Assembly (NCBI GenBank): GCA_958296015.1
Contig: CATQIH010000026.1
Span: 1 to 64,000, forward strand
DNA from: Cyclobacteriaceae bacterium
GTDB lineage: Bacteria; Bacteroidota; Bacteroidia; Cytophagales; Cyclobacteriaceae
Length of the DNA: 64,000 bases
Direction: 5' to 3'
Below, piece by piece: positions 47,706-57,101 of this stretch. The notes below the pieces were generated by a model. It was not told where the DNA came from, ran no database searches, and saw only the letters and a list, made by a program, of their open reading frames with translations. The first letter of the stretch is position 1. Each line of letters opens with the position of its first letter. Made by a program: the position numbers and the translations under genes.

Positions 47706-48100
47706 TTAACAAACCTGAACCACCTCAATACGAAGGAGCTGGCCCAGCTTTTTTAGTTTCGACGCGATATGACCTACGCCCACGGCGCAATGGCCCTTGG
47801 CTACGCGTAAGTAGCCACGTAGATGAATAGAATATCCACGTCCGACTGCCGAAAATAGTGGGCCGCCTGCATGGCTTTGTCAGGCGTATCAACCAGCCCG
47901 ATGTTCACGATCTGCGCATAGGGACGTTGCAGGTTCTCGGCTACCTGTTGTAGATAACCCAGCAGCCGGCTTTCCAAACCCTCGAACTGAGGCCAGTAGG
48001 TGTCTAAACCAATGCCAAACAGCCCCACTTTAAGAACAGATGTAGCGGGTTGGGTGCCATTCATATCAAGTGAAAGAGGGGGTATCTGAGGCGTAGTCAT
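47706..48100 (-). pseudogene. L-fucose/L-arabinose isomerase-type gene with large internal deletion
   Basis: From 48100 the frame encodes a typical isomerase N-terminus (VLKVGLFGIGLDTYWPQFEG; DILFIYVATYA) and stops at 47801. Directly after, in another frame, the sequence reads KGHCAVGVGHIASKLKKLGQ LLRIEVVQVC before TAA at 47706-47708, which resembles the C-terminus of the same family (GHxxxGVGHIA-type). The middle, some 350 residues in relatives, is gone. The intact enzyme would have isomerised a deoxy- or pentose sugar. With the rhaT remnant it marks loss of a sugar-catabolic branch. Confidence 0.78.
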
Positions 48101-48435
48101 TGATTGGCTAAAACCAGGTTATTATCGGACGAAACATTCCGGTGTAACATTAGGCCAAAGATAGAGGTCGCCACTGTCTATTCCAATAGACTTTTTGGTT
48201 CATTCTTTAACTATTTTGATACCGAACTGAATAGAGGAAAGTTCGGTAAGTGTGTTTATTAAGCTATTCATTACAAATCTAAAAGGCGCGGTGGCGGATC
48301 ATTAAGATAATGCCATAGCTGGGGCAGCCCCGCCGAAAGCTTTTTCAGGCTCATTAAGTCTGAGCTGCGGCTCGATTGTTTATTCACAAGTGATGGACTA
48401 TCAAAGGCGAAAAACGAAACGGACACTGTAACGAA
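48101..48435. other. Intergenic region with palindromes upstream of the isomerase remnant
   Basis: A 16-bp inverted repeat GTCTATT-CC-AATAGAC (48176-48191) could be the operator of the former isomerase operon. A hairpin with arms CCGAACT/AGTTCGG lies at about 48223-48247. No gene was recognised. Confidence 0.45.
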
Positions 48436-49371
48436 TTAACCGGTTTGATTTGTGGGTAGCGAGAATTCAATACCTGTCAATTCCAAACTTGTTTCCCAAA
48501 GGTCTTCCTGGAAACTTACGTTGTAAGAATCCTCTGAAGATTTTATGGGTTTTTTACCTTCAAAATATTTCCCATTATATCTTTCGAAATCAGAAGAATA
48601 GGCCAAATTAGCAAGATTTTCTCCTGATGTCTTTGCGGAATTCATCTTGGGATTGAACCGTATCATCACCTTAAAAATATAATTGGAAATAAATTTATAG
48701 AATGGCGGATAATTTCTCGCAAGTCCTGTTCCGGGAACAAGACCCGGAGCAAAGGCATTTACATGGATATTGGTACCCGATAGGTGCTTTTGCAATTGAT
48801 AGACCGTCATGATATTGCATAATTTAGAGGTGGCATATCGTTTCTGGCCCACTGGCAGGGCTTTTTCAGTCGTATCTTCAGGATAGGCCAGTAATTTCGC
48901 ATGGGTATGTTCGGCATCTGGCACTCCCGTTTTTTGTGATGGGTCATGGGTGCCGCTCGAAACAAAGGTTATCCTTGCATTATGGTTCATAAAGGGCAAC
49001 AATAGCAGCGTCAGCGCAAACGAACCCAGGTGGTTTACCCCAAAGGTTAGCTCAAAACCATCCTCAGTATATTGTGTTTCTGCCACATTTTGGATGCCCG
49101 CATTATTGACCAGCGTCGAAATTTGATGATGCTTTTCTTTACTGAAAATTTGCGTAAATTCATTGATGGACTTTAAAGATGCCAAATCCAACGGAAGACA
49201 TTTCATGTATTGATGTCCTGTTTTTTTGCCGATAGATGCTACTGCGTCCTTGCCAAGCTGCTCATTTCTGCAAGCTAAGATAATTTGTTCGTTCGGAGCT
49301 AATTTCGCCATTTTCAAGGCACATTGAAATCCAATTCCCGTATTGGCTCCAGTAATGATGATGGAATTCAT
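48436..49371 (-). CDS. Short-chain dehydrogenase (module 1)
   Basis: The 311-residue SDR has the cofactor loop SIIITGANTGIGFQCALKMA, LVNNAGIQN, the Ser region FVSSGTHDP, and the catalytic YATSK near residue 191. The length and NNAGIQN style recall retinol-dehydrogenase/protochlorophyllide-reductase-like SDRs. It is a close paralogue of the SDR at 50163-51098 along its whole length. It is preceded 81 bp upstream by a Crp/Fnr regulator on the same strand, and the gap carries an operator-like palindrome and a -7 box, so it is probably that regulator's target. Confidence 0.93.
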   Translation of the reverse strand: MNSIIITGANTGIGFQCALKMAKLAPNEQIILACRNEQLGKDAVASIGKKTGHQYMKCLPLDLASLKSINEFTQIFSKEKHHQISTLVNNAGIQNVAETQYTEDGFELTFGVNHLGSFALTLLLLPFMNHNARITFVSSGTHDPSQKTGVPDAEHTHAKLLAYPEDTTEKALPVGQKRYATSKLCNIMTVYQLQKHLSGTNIHVNAFAPGLVPGTGLARNYPPFYKFISNYIFKVMIRFNPKMNSAKTSGENLANLAYSSDFERYNGKYFEGKKPIKSSEDSYNVSFQEDLWETSLELTGIEFSLPTNQTG

Positions 49372-49376
49372 TTGTT

Positions 49377-49402
49377 TTGCATTTTAAATGTGTAAAATGC
49401 AA
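49377..49402. promoter_or_regulatory. 26-bp inverted repeat next to the SDR module 1 start
   Basis: TTGCATTTTA (49377-49386) and TAAAATGCAA (49393-49402) are perfect arms around six bases. It ends 5 bp from the SDR start codon and overlaps the 3' end of the -7 box. It could be an operator or a translation-blocking mRNA hairpin. It is absent from the other modules. Confidence 0.45.
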
Positions 49403-49444
49403 AGTTACGTTCCTAAAAAAGGGCGGCCTTTACCAAATGGTAAA
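49400..49444 (-). promoter_or_regulatory. Crp/Fnr-type promoter, SDR module 1
   Basis: On the minus strand the 16-bp perfect palindrome TTTACCATTTGGTAAA (49429-49444) lies 33 bp, centre to centre, upstream of TAACTTTG (49400-49407), a perfect TAnnTTTG -7 box. The -7 box is 28 bp from the SDR start. There is no -33 box in its place, as expected for an activator-dependent promoter. Confidence 0.65.
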
Positions 49445-49452
49445 TAATGAAT

Positions 49453-50022
49453 TTAGGAAATATTTTTTCGGATTCTACTCAGCGATTGTTGCGTAATGCC
49501 CAGGTAAGAAGCCAAATAGGATAGAGGAACTCTATTTGCTAAATTTGGGGATTCTTTAAGAAATTCAAGGTAACGAGTCGTGGCATCTTGAGCAACCATC
49601 GGGCTTACCTTATTTATTTTTTCCGACATTCCCTTTGTAATTATTTTGTTAACAATTTCATCCCAACTATCTATTGCCGCCAATAACGCTGTTAATGCTT
49701 CTCTTGAAAGTATAAGCAGGGAACAGTCTGTTACCGCCTGCACATACTCAGAAGAAGGAATTTTCAGGTTGAAACAATGAATGTCCACCGCAAAATTGTT
49801 TTCGTCACTAAAATATTTGGTTATTTCCTCTCCCTTATTGTTATAATAACAAGCTCTCAAGATCCCTTTGTTGATGAAAGCAATTCTTTGCGGAATTTGT
49901 CCGGCCTCCGAAAAATAGTCGCCTTTCTTCAAATCCAAGTTTTTTACCTTACTTTTAATCAAGTCTATTTGAGGTGAAAGTAGTGGACCGAATTGTAATA
50001 AATAGTTGATTAAATTTTCCAT
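49453..50022 (-). CDS. Crp/Fnr-family regulator (module 1)
   Basis: The 189-residue regulator has a cyclic-nucleotide-binding-like beta roll (LDLKKGDYFSEAGQIPQRIA, FINKGILRACYYNNKGEEIT) and a C-terminal winged helix (VPLSYLASYLGITQQSLSRI). No cysteine cluster for an iron-sulfur centre is visible, and the usual cAMP Arg-Ser signature is not obvious, so the signal is unknown. It is paralogous to the regulator at 51175-51747 and, less closely, to 62102-62686. It stops 81 bp before the SDR gene. Confidence 0.9.
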   Translation of the reverse strand: MENLINYLLQFGPLLSPQIDLIKSKVKNLDLKKGDYFSEAGQIPQRIAFINKGILRACYYNNKGEEITKYFSDENNFAVDIHCFNLKIPSSEYVQAVTDCSLLILSREALTALLAAIDSWDEIVNKIITKGMSEKINKVSPMVAQDATTRYLEFLKESPNLANRVPLSYLASYLGITQQSLSRIRKNIS

Positions 50023-50162
50023 AGTTGTAGACTATACTTCTTTAGATTCATCTATCATTTCCACATTCGTGTACCCAACCGTCTTCCAATTTAATCAATT
50101 TTACAGAGAGTTTATAATATGGCTACTCATATGCGACCAGTTGGGTTTTTATTTATCACAGC

Positions 50163-51098
50163 TTAGCTACTCTTCACTTGTGGGAGTCTAAAATGCGTAT
50201 TTGTCAGTTTTAAACTCGTATCCCAAAGGTCTTTTTGGAAAGCTTTGTTATAAGAATCCGCTGAGGATTTTATTTCTTTTTCCCCCTCAAAGTATTTGCC
50301 TTTGGTATTTCTATATTGATCTGAGAACGCCAGATCAGCCAGCCGCTTGCCGGACTTTGCGGCGGTATTTACATTGGACATAAAGAGTATCAAGGCTTTG
50401 AAAACGTAGTCCGAGATAAATTTCAGGACGGGCGGATATTTTCTGGCAAGCCCCGTACCGGGTACCATCCCCGGATCGAACGCATTGACGTGGATATGCG
50501 TGTTTTCCAAATGGCTTTGTAGCTGATACACCGTCATGATATTACACAGTTTGCTGGTGGTATAGCGGGTTTGTCCCACCTTCATGGCTTTCTCGGTGGT
50601 TTCCTTTGGGTGCGCAAGCAGTTCGGCATTGGTGTAGACCGGGGCCGGCATTCCGGTTTTTTGCAGTGGGTCGTGGGTGCCGCTTGCCGTGAAGGTGATG
50701 CGGGCATCGTCCGCCATAAGGGGTAACAGCAGTTGGGTCAGGGCAAAGGAGCCAAGCTGATTGATCCCAAAGGTTTCTTCAAAGCCATCTTCGGTGTACT
50801 TTGTTTCTCCTACATTTTGTATCCCCGCATTGTTGACCAATACTGCAATACTGGGATAAGGCTGTTGAGAGAAGGCTGCCGTAAAATCTTTGATAGATTG
50901 TAAAGAAGCCAAATCCAACGGCAGGCAAATTAAATTCGGATGGTTGGTTTGCTGCTTGATTTCTTGAAGAGCCTTATGGCCGGATTCCACGCTTCTGCAA
51001 GCTAAAACGATCTGATGTGTCGGGGCGATTTCCGCCATGCGCAGGGTACATTCGTATCCGATTCCGCTGTTTGCGCCCGTAATGATTATTGATTCCAT
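50163..51098 (-). CDS. Short-chain dehydrogenase (module 2)
   Basis: The 311-residue paralogue of the module 1 SDR has SIIITGANSGIGYECTLRMA, LVNNAGIQNVGETKYTEDGF, FTASGTHDPLQKTGM and catalytic YTTSK. It is soluble and NAD(P)-dependent with unknown substrate. Close similarity to module 1 over the full length, with a matching regulator gene in front of each, shows a whole-module duplication. The Crp/Fnr gene ends 76 bp upstream. Confidence 0.93.
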   Translation of the reverse strand: MESIIITGANSGIGYECTLRMAEIAPTHQIVLACRSVESGHKALQEIKQQTNHPNLICLPLDLASLQSIKDFTAAFSQQPYPSIAVLVNNAGIQNVGETKYTEDGFEETFGINQLGSFALTQLLLPLMADDARITFTASGTHDPLQKTGMPAPVYTNAELLAHPKETTEKAMKVGQTRYTTSKLCNIMTVYQLQSHLENTHIHVNAFDPGMVPGTGLARKYPPVLKFISDYVFKALILFMSNVNTAAKSGKRLADLAFSDQYRNTKGKYFEGEKEIKSSADSYNKAFQKDLWDTSLKLTNTHFRLPQVKSS

Positions 51099-51123
51099 AT
51101 GACTGATTTATAAAGTGTTCCGG

Positions 51124-51167
51124 CAAAGGTAGGGTGTCCGGGAACCAAATCACTTGTCATTTGGCAA
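51124..51167 (-). promoter_or_regulatory. Crp/Fnr-type promoter, SDR module 2
   Basis: On the minus strand TTGCCAAATGACAA (51154-51167, six of seven pairs matching) is centred 33 bp upstream of TACCTTTG (51124-51131), a perfect TAnnTTTG box. The spacing is identical to modules 1 and 3. The box is 26 bp from the SDR start. Confidence 0.62.
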
Positions 51168-51174
51168 AAAGAAA

Positions 51175-51747
51175 TCAGTCACTAATGTTTTTTCTGATCC
51201 TGCTCAGCGAGGATTGGGTGATGCCCAGATAAGACGCTAGGTACGACAACGGAATTCGGTTGGCGAGCGTTGGAAATCGTTCAAAAAAGCGGAGATAGCG
51301 TTCCGTGGCATCTTCGGACATCATGGTGCTGATTTTCGTTACTTTTTCGGCGAATCCTTTTACGATTATTTTATTGACGATCTCGTCCCAGCCCACAATC
51401 GTTAGGGAAAGGTCAAGCATGGCCTCTTTCGATAGGGCAATATACTTACTGTCGGTGACTGCCTGAGCGTACTCGGTGGATGGAATGCCCTGATTGTAGC
51501 TATCGAGGTCGGCCACAAAATTATTCTCGTCGATAAAATACTTGGTGATTTCATCTCCCTTGTGGTTATAGTAGCAGATCCGAAAAATGCCTTCGGTGAG
51601 AAAAATGACCTCTCTCGGAATTTTCCCCGCCTTCTGATAGTAAGCATCCTTCTTGATTTCCTTTTCGACCCCTTTACTCTTTATTAAAGCAATCTGTTGC
51701 GTATTCAGATGACCAAATTGCAGCAGATAATTGATTAAAGCATCCAT
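51175..51747 (-). CDS. Crp/Fnr-family regulator (module 2)
   Basis: The start is the ATG at 51747 (MDALINYLLQFG), aligned with MENLINYLLQFG of the module 1 regulator; the longer form needs GTG. The 190-residue protein has a cNMP-like fold (EIKKDAYYQKAGKIPREVIF, LTEGIFRICYYNHKGDEITK) and a winged helix (IPLSYLASYLGITQSSLSRI). No metal-binding cysteines are seen. It is co-oriented with the downstream SDR, whose promoter holds a palindrome suited to this family. Confidence 0.9.
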   Translation of the reverse strand: MDALINYLLQFGHLNTQQIALIKSKGVEKEIKKDAYYQKAGKIPREVIFLTEGIFRICYYNHKGDEITKYFIDENNFVADLDSYNQGIPSTEYAQAVTDSKYIALSKEAMLDLSLTIVGWDEIVNKIIVKGFAEKVTKISTMMSEDATERYLRFFERFPTLANRIPLSYLASYLGITQSSLSRIRKNISD

Positions 51748-52175
51748 AGGCAAAATAACTTTTTTCACATAGATCCAAACGGGCGGTCAACTACAGCGGT
51801 TATCTTCTAGCATCCCAAGCCACAGCCGATTTCAGCAATGTTACAATTAGTGCGTTGACTTATAATAATCTCTACGACTACAAGGCATTTTCTGAGTTTC
51901 CCTGAGGCCATTTATAGTCTGCGCGATCCAGAATACATTAAAACGACCAGGAACATTCTTTTCCCTAGATGGTTTCAATGAACAGTGGTGTTCTATTTGA
52001 ACACTTATGAGCAGTGCTAACAATAGCTCAATAGATAATCCTTTGTACCCTGCTTTTATATTTTTGCTAAAATACAAAATACATATTTGTAGCATGATCT
52101 CCGTCAAATCTTTATCCTTCAATCTAAATTTGGAAGTAAAAAAAGTTAACATCTAAAATCTTTAAAAGCAACCTC
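51748..52175. other. Intergenic region before the DJ-1/PfpI gene
   Basis: It should contain the module 2 regulator promoter (minus) and the PfpI promoter (plus; see 52125-52132). A minus-strand reading frame at 51847-52152 encodes 101 residues without any motif I recognise. It could be a remnant of a mobile or other gene, or chance. Confidence 0.4.
52125..52132 (+). promoter_or_regulatory. -7 box for the DJ-1/PfpI gene
   Basis: TAAATTTG fits TAnnTTTG and lies 43 bp before the ATG. No clear -33 TTG stands at the usual distance. Confidence 0.4.
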
Positions 52176-52769
52176 ATGCAAGTAGCAATTTTATTGTTCA
52201 CTGATTTTGAAACCTTGGATGTGTTTGGACCTGTAGAAATATTTGGACGAAGCAACACCTTGTATTCAATTAGATTTTTTTCATTAAATGGGGGTCAAAT
52301 AAAAAATAAACATGGCGTTACGATTGTAACTGAAAAATTAGAAACATTACCAGAACGCCTAGAAGTTTTATTAATCCCTGGCGGAATGGGGACCAGAAAA
52401 GAAGTAGATAATGAAATGCTCGTCAACAAAATAGTAGAGATATCCAGATGCAGCAAATATGTATTAACAGTGTGTACAGGAAGTGCTTTATTAGCAAGGA
52501 CTGGATTACTTGACCATAAAAAAGCTACTACGAACAAGATGGCATTCTGCTGGGTCGTAAAAAATGGTAAAGACGTTATATGGAATAGACGTGCTCGCTG
52601 GGTTGTTGATGGAAAATTTTATACCTCATCTGGTGTTAGTGCCGGAATGGATATGACCTTGGGTTTTTTGTCTGATAGGCATGGTATTGAGTTTGCAAGA
52701 AAAATAGCCAAAGAGATAGAGTATACATGGGCCCTAAATAAGGAAGACGACCCATTTATTGCCGAATAA
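52176..52769 (+). CDS. DJ-1/PfpI-family protein
   Basis: The 197-residue class I glutamine-amidotransferase-like protein shows VAILLFTDFETLDVFGPVEI, LLIPGGMGTRK and the nucleophile elbow YVLTVCTGSALLARTGLLDH with Cys100, then KKATTNKMAFCWV and SSGVSAGMDMTLGF. This resembles the isonitrile-hydratase/transcriptional-regulator-like branch more than DJ-1 itself. Possible roles are glyoxalase III-like or repair hydrolase activity. It is the only plus-strand gene in this region and has its own -7 box. Its neighbours suggest reactive-carbonyl chemistry. Confidence 0.9.
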   Translation: MQVAILLFTDFETLDVFGPVEIFGRSNTLYSIRFFSLNGGQIKNKHGVTIVTEKLETLPERLEVLLIPGGMGTRKEVDNEMLVNKIVEISRCSKYVLTVCTGSALLARTGLLDHKKATTNKMAFCWVVKNGKDVIWNRRARWVVDGKFYTSSGVSAGMDMTLGFLSDRHGIEFARKIAKEIEYTWALNKEDDPFIAE

Positions 52770-52785
52770 GTAACGGGGGGATTTA

Positions 52786-53832
<1,047 letters not shown>

Positions 53833-53858
53833 TTAATATAATATTACAACACGAACTA

Positions 53859-55076
53859 TTATGCCGGTTGCTGGCTGATTTTCTTGGTTTTAACAAGCAG
53901 TATCAGTGCCGAGAAAGTTGCAGATACAGCGATGATCGATGCCATGGCCACTGGGGTTCCATCAGAGAATAAGGCCAGCAGAATGGTTGAGATGATACCA
54001 CTGCCGTATTGCAGAGATCCCAACAGGGCCGATGCAGCCCCGCCCATATCAGAAACATCATCTAGGGCGGCCGCCGTTGCGCACGCTGCAATGATCCCAT
54101 TCATAGAATAAAAGACAAATATGAGGCAAACAAGGGTATAAAGTCCTCCAATTTGAGAGATTGCACATATAGCCAGCGCAACTCCGGCAATTGTTGCAAT
54201 AAGAGTTGCACATTGTAGTAATTGGTCTAGTGAGAACCGCTTTACTAATTTTTTATTCAACGCGCTTACGGCAACAATTCCTATCATGTTGAGCGCGAAA
54301 AACAATCCGTACCGTTGGGGTTCCATGCCGTAATGGGAAATATAGACCGCCGGGGATCCCGCCACAAATGCGTAGGCTCCCACATAAAAAAAGGTAACGC
54401 ACAGGGTGTACCTCATATAGCTTTTACGAAAGATCAATATCTTGTACTTTGAAAAAGCTTGTGTCAGTGAGGTTGAGGATCTTTTTTTTGAGGGAAGGGT
54501 TTCCGGCAACAATCTTACCGCTACCAGCAGTAAGATGCCGATAAGTGCCAGGAGCCAAAAGATATTATGCCAGGAACCTATCAACAGAAGCTGTCCTCCT
54601 AAAAAAGGACCTACAATAGGGGCAACAGCCAGAATCATGATAAGCGTCGACAACGTCTGGGCTGCTTTGGTGCGACCATAAACATCTCTTACCATTGCCC
54701 GGGCAATCATGGGTCCGGTACAGGCACCAACCGCTTGAAAAACCCTCCACAGGACGATCTGCACAATACTCTCGGATAATGCACATCCTATGGATCCAAT
54801 GATAAATAGACACATACCAATAGTTAAAGGCAATCGCCTTCCATACTTATCGCTGATGGGACCCCAGACAATTTGCGCCAATGAGAACCCGATCAAAAAA
54901 CCTGTGATAGTCAGTTCAATATTTCCCTGAAGGTCCTGATGCATTTTCGGCATGGCAGGCAGATAGATGTCCGTAGCCAGGGATATAACCGCCATCAGAG
55001 CACCTAAAATACTCAGGAATAGCCAGTTTGTCTTTTCTTTGCCCACCTTGATCTGTGGCAGTCCTATTTTTATCAT
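53859..55076 (-). CDS. Bcr/CflA-family drug efflux MFS transporter
   Basis: The 405-residue inner-membrane protein has 12 predicted helices. It shows the drug/H+ antiporter start ISLATDIYLPAMPKMHQDLQ, motif A FSLAQIVWGPISDKYGRRLP, VGACTGPMIARAMVRDVYG (antiporter motif C-like) and APIVGPFLGGQLLLIGSWHN. These fit Bcr/CflA proteins that export antibiotics or small metabolites. It lies 89 bp upstream of the aldo/keto reductase on the same strand. Confidence 0.93.
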   Translation of the reverse strand: MIKIGLPQIKVGKEKTNWLFLSILGALMAVISLATDIYLPAMPKMHQDLQGNIELTITGFLIGFSLAQIVWGPISDKYGRRLPLTIGMCLFIIGSIGCALSESIVQIVLWRVFQAVGACTGPMIARAMVRDVYGRTKAAQTLSTLIMILAVAPIVGPFLGGQLLLIGSWHNIFWLLALIGILLLVAVRLLPETLPSKKRSSTSLTQAFSKYKILIFRKSYMRYTLCVTFFYVGAYAFVAGSPAVYISHYGMEPQRYGLFFALNMIGIVAVSALNKKLVKRFSLDQLLQCATLIATIAGVALAICAISQIGGLYTLVCLIFVFYSMNGIIAACATAAALDDVSDMGGAASALLGSLQYGSGIISTILLALFSDGTPVAMASIIAVSATFSALILLVKTKKISQQPA

Positions 55077-55179
55077 GCTGTCTTCTTCGGACTTGTATTA
55101 ACTAAAAATCTACGTGCTGCCTAACCCTCATTTTCCACGGGGGCTTGTCAATACTTAAGCGATTTTCACTTATGTACTG

Positions 55180-55722
55180 CTACTTTTCGACCAGTTTGCC
55201 TAGCGTGTAAGTATCTAAAAACGCCTCTACGGCAATAATTTTTCCGCCATTATCAAACTTGAGTTTCCAGGCATACTCGTTGATATACTGGCCTCCAGCT
55301 ACGGCAGTGGCGGCTCCTTTCCATTGCAACCAGACTATATCCCCGGATGCATTGATGTCGATGAGTTCGGGCTTTATGCTCGTACTTAAAAAGTTGTTTA
55401 TCGGCACTACCGCTTTCTCCATAAAGTCCTTCTTTCCCTGATATACGCCCGAAAAAGGAGCCTTTCCGGTCACGTGCCATACCATGTTTTCATCCAGTAA
55501 ATCAAAAAAGCTGCCCTTGCCCGTAACCCAGTCATCGAACGCATCTTCCACGATTTTTCGGTTTCTTTCCGCTGTTTCGTGATCCATTGATTTGTTATCG
55601 GTTTGTTTGCTGTTTGCATTGGTTGTCGCCATTTCAGCATCGAGTCTTGTGGATGTGCCTTGTTGGCAAGCCGAAAAAGCGCAAACACCTAAAATTAAAA
55701 TGACCTTGATTATATTTTTCAT
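55180..55722 (-). CDS. SnoaL/NTF2-like exported lipoprotein
   Basis: The 180-residue protein has a lipoprotein signal (VILILGVCAFSACQQ) and an NTF2-like cone: RKIVEDAFDDWVTGKGSFFD, LLDENMVWHVTGKAPFSGVY, GKKDFMEKAVVPINNFL, and EYAWKLKFDNGGKIIAVEAF. Such domains form small binding pockets or isomerase active sites. Its partner may be the Atu4866 protein encoded 11 bp upstream on the same strand. The substrate is unknown. Confidence 0.85.
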   Translation of the reverse strand: MKNIIKVILILGVCAFSACQQGTSTRLDAEMATTNANSKQTDNKSMDHETAERNRKIVEDAFDDWVTGKGSFFDLLDENMVWHVTGKAPFSGVYQGKKDFMEKAVVPINNFLSTSIKPELIDINASGDIVWLQWKGAATAVAGGQYINEYAWKLKFDNGGKIIAVEAFLDTYTLGKLVEK

Positions 55723-55733
55723 GAAATTGCTAT

Positions 55734-56096
55734 TTATAGATCGCGTTTGAAGAGGACCATTCCACCATGATACAGGATACCATCCTTAAAATCGCCATCA
55801 GCAGTAAAGCCGGTGTCGTCTTTATATTCAATATGGTTGCCCTCCACCCAATATTTGCCCTGATAGGCACTTTCGGTATCGCCGCGAGCTTCGTCGTACC
55901 GGCCGTTGGGCAACAGGTTGTGGCGGATGCGGCCATCCTCGGTTACCCACATACCGATGTAATCCTTGGTTTCCTCGATGGTTTTTTCATTTTCCATATT
56001 TTCATCTTGTTTATCGGGTCCGTTTATTTGACCCTTGCAGCTTGTGCATAGTGTAAAGGCCAGTAAAAAAAGCAGTTTATAAGATTGCATTATCAT
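55734..56096 (-). CDS. Atu4866-domain exported protein
   Basis: The 120-residue protein has an N-terminal signal (YKLLFLLAFTLCTSC, a likely lipobox) and the Atu4866 domain: DYIGMWVTEDGRIRHNLLPN, GRYDEARGDTESAYQGKYWV, EGNHIEYKDDTGFTADGDFK, GILYHGGMVLFKRDL. This small beta-barrel family is often encoded near SDR and SnoaL-like genes. The function is not established. ATG codons at 56096 and 56090 are both possible starts. Confidence 0.88.
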   Translation of the reverse strand: MIMQSYKLLFLLAFTLCTSCKGQINGPDKQDENMENEKTIEETKDYIGMWVTEDGRIRHNLLPNGRYDEARGDTESAYQGKYWVEGNHIEYKDDTGFTADGDFKDGILYHGGMVLFKRDL

Positions 56097-56221
56097 CGTT
56101 TATGTTTATGAGTTTTGGTATGAATCTCCTCGAACAAAAACCGGATCTTCACAACCTACGAGATGTACCAGGTAGACACAAGATCAGTCATAGCTTATAT
56201 GCGGTGCTGGCAGTAGTTATG

Positions 56222-56926
56222 CTACCAAGCCCATTCCATATTTTTGTAATCGAGGTATAAGTTCTTTTTAGAACCCATATTCCTGAGTACTACCTGGTAT
56301 ACCCCATCAATACTTTCGGCTATGGATATTTCAGCAGAAACGGTTCCATCCAAAGTTCCCATTTCCGTTTCTACCCAACCGGGATGGATATGCAAAACGG
56401 TAATGTTTTTTCTATTAAATTCTGAAAAAAGGCCACGCGCCATCATATTAAGACCTGCTTTAGACGCTCGGTATAATTCCAAGCCGCCTTCTATGTTTCT
56501 ATCCACGCTACCGCGATGAGAAGACATGAAGCAGAGCGTTCCACCATCTTTTAAATTTTCCATTATTTTCCGAGCTAAACGGATTGGACCAATGGTGTTT
56601 GTCATAAACAATTGAAGCACTTCATCATCGGTAGCTTCGGCAGATGATTGGTGTAACGGTCCCCATATCCCCGCGTTCATATAGATTACATCAAAAAATT
56701 TGCTTTCCTGCAAGTTGTTGTAAAATTCGTCAACGGAATCATTTTGTGTGGTGTCAACATGAAGGATATGGAGAGTATCGTTGAACTCTTTTTTTAATTT
56801 GTTGATCTCTTCCGGATTGTCATTTTTTCTTATTGTTGCCGTAACCTGCCAGTCATGGCTAAGAAATTTTTGAGTTAGGGCCAATCCTAACCCTCTATCA
56901 GTTCCTACGATCAATATATTTTTCAT
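56222..56926 (-). CDS. Short-chain dehydrogenase, CsgA/sniffer-like
   Basis: The 234-residue SDR has a variant cofactor loop (ILIVGTDRGLGLALTQKFLS), VIYMNAGIWGP where NNAG is usual, the Ser of CFMSSHRGSV, catalytic YRASKAGLNMMARGL, and HPGWVETEMGTLDG. The short length and the VxTEMG ending match CsgA/sniffer-type carbonyl reductases. Its 5' end overlaps a short secreted-type reading frame by 29 bp. It has no adjacent regulator of its own. Confidence 0.9.
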   Translation of the reverse strand: MKNILIVGTDRGLGLALTQKFLSHDWQVTATIRKNDNPEEINKLKKEFNDTLHILHVDTTQNDSVDEFYNNLQESKFFDVIYMNAGIWGPLHQSSAEATDDEVLQLFMTNTIGPIRLARKIMENLKDGGTLCFMSSHRGSVDRNIEGGLELYRASKAGLNMMARGLFSEFNRKNITVLHIHPGWVETEMGTLDGTVSAEISIAESIDGVYQVVLRNMGSKKNLYLDYKNMEWAW

Positions 56927-57101
56927 TGTTCCAATTTTCTATTGTATTTTGCATGGTTGCTCCTTTTTTATTGGGATTTATTATTTTATCTGATGCTTTC
57001 ATTGCTGAATCCCCTGACAATTGTGCTTTCAATGGACTCACCATGCTTCCAAAAAATAATGTAAGTATTAAAATGCGGTCGATACGGTGTATTCTTTCCA
57101 T
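56898..57101 (-). CDS. Short secreted-type ORF wedged between two SDR genes
   Basis: This 67-codon frame starts with a convincing signal peptide (RILILTLFFGSMVSPLKAQL) followed by a polar stretch (DSAMKASDKIINPNKKGATM). It overlaps the upstream SDR by 34 bp and the downstream one by 29 bp. It may be the remains of the N-terminus of a secreted enzyme whose body was lost, or a small exported peptide. Support is weak. Confidence 0.35.
   Translation of the reverse strand: MERIHRIDRILILTLFFGSMVSPLKAQLSGDSAMKASDKIINPNKKGATMQNTIENWNNEKYIDRRN

Noticed and set aside
48223-48247. CCGAACT/AGTTCGG hairpin as a riboswitch or small RNA
   Set aside because: It is a single short stem with an A-rich loop and matches no riboswitch or sRNA pattern I know.
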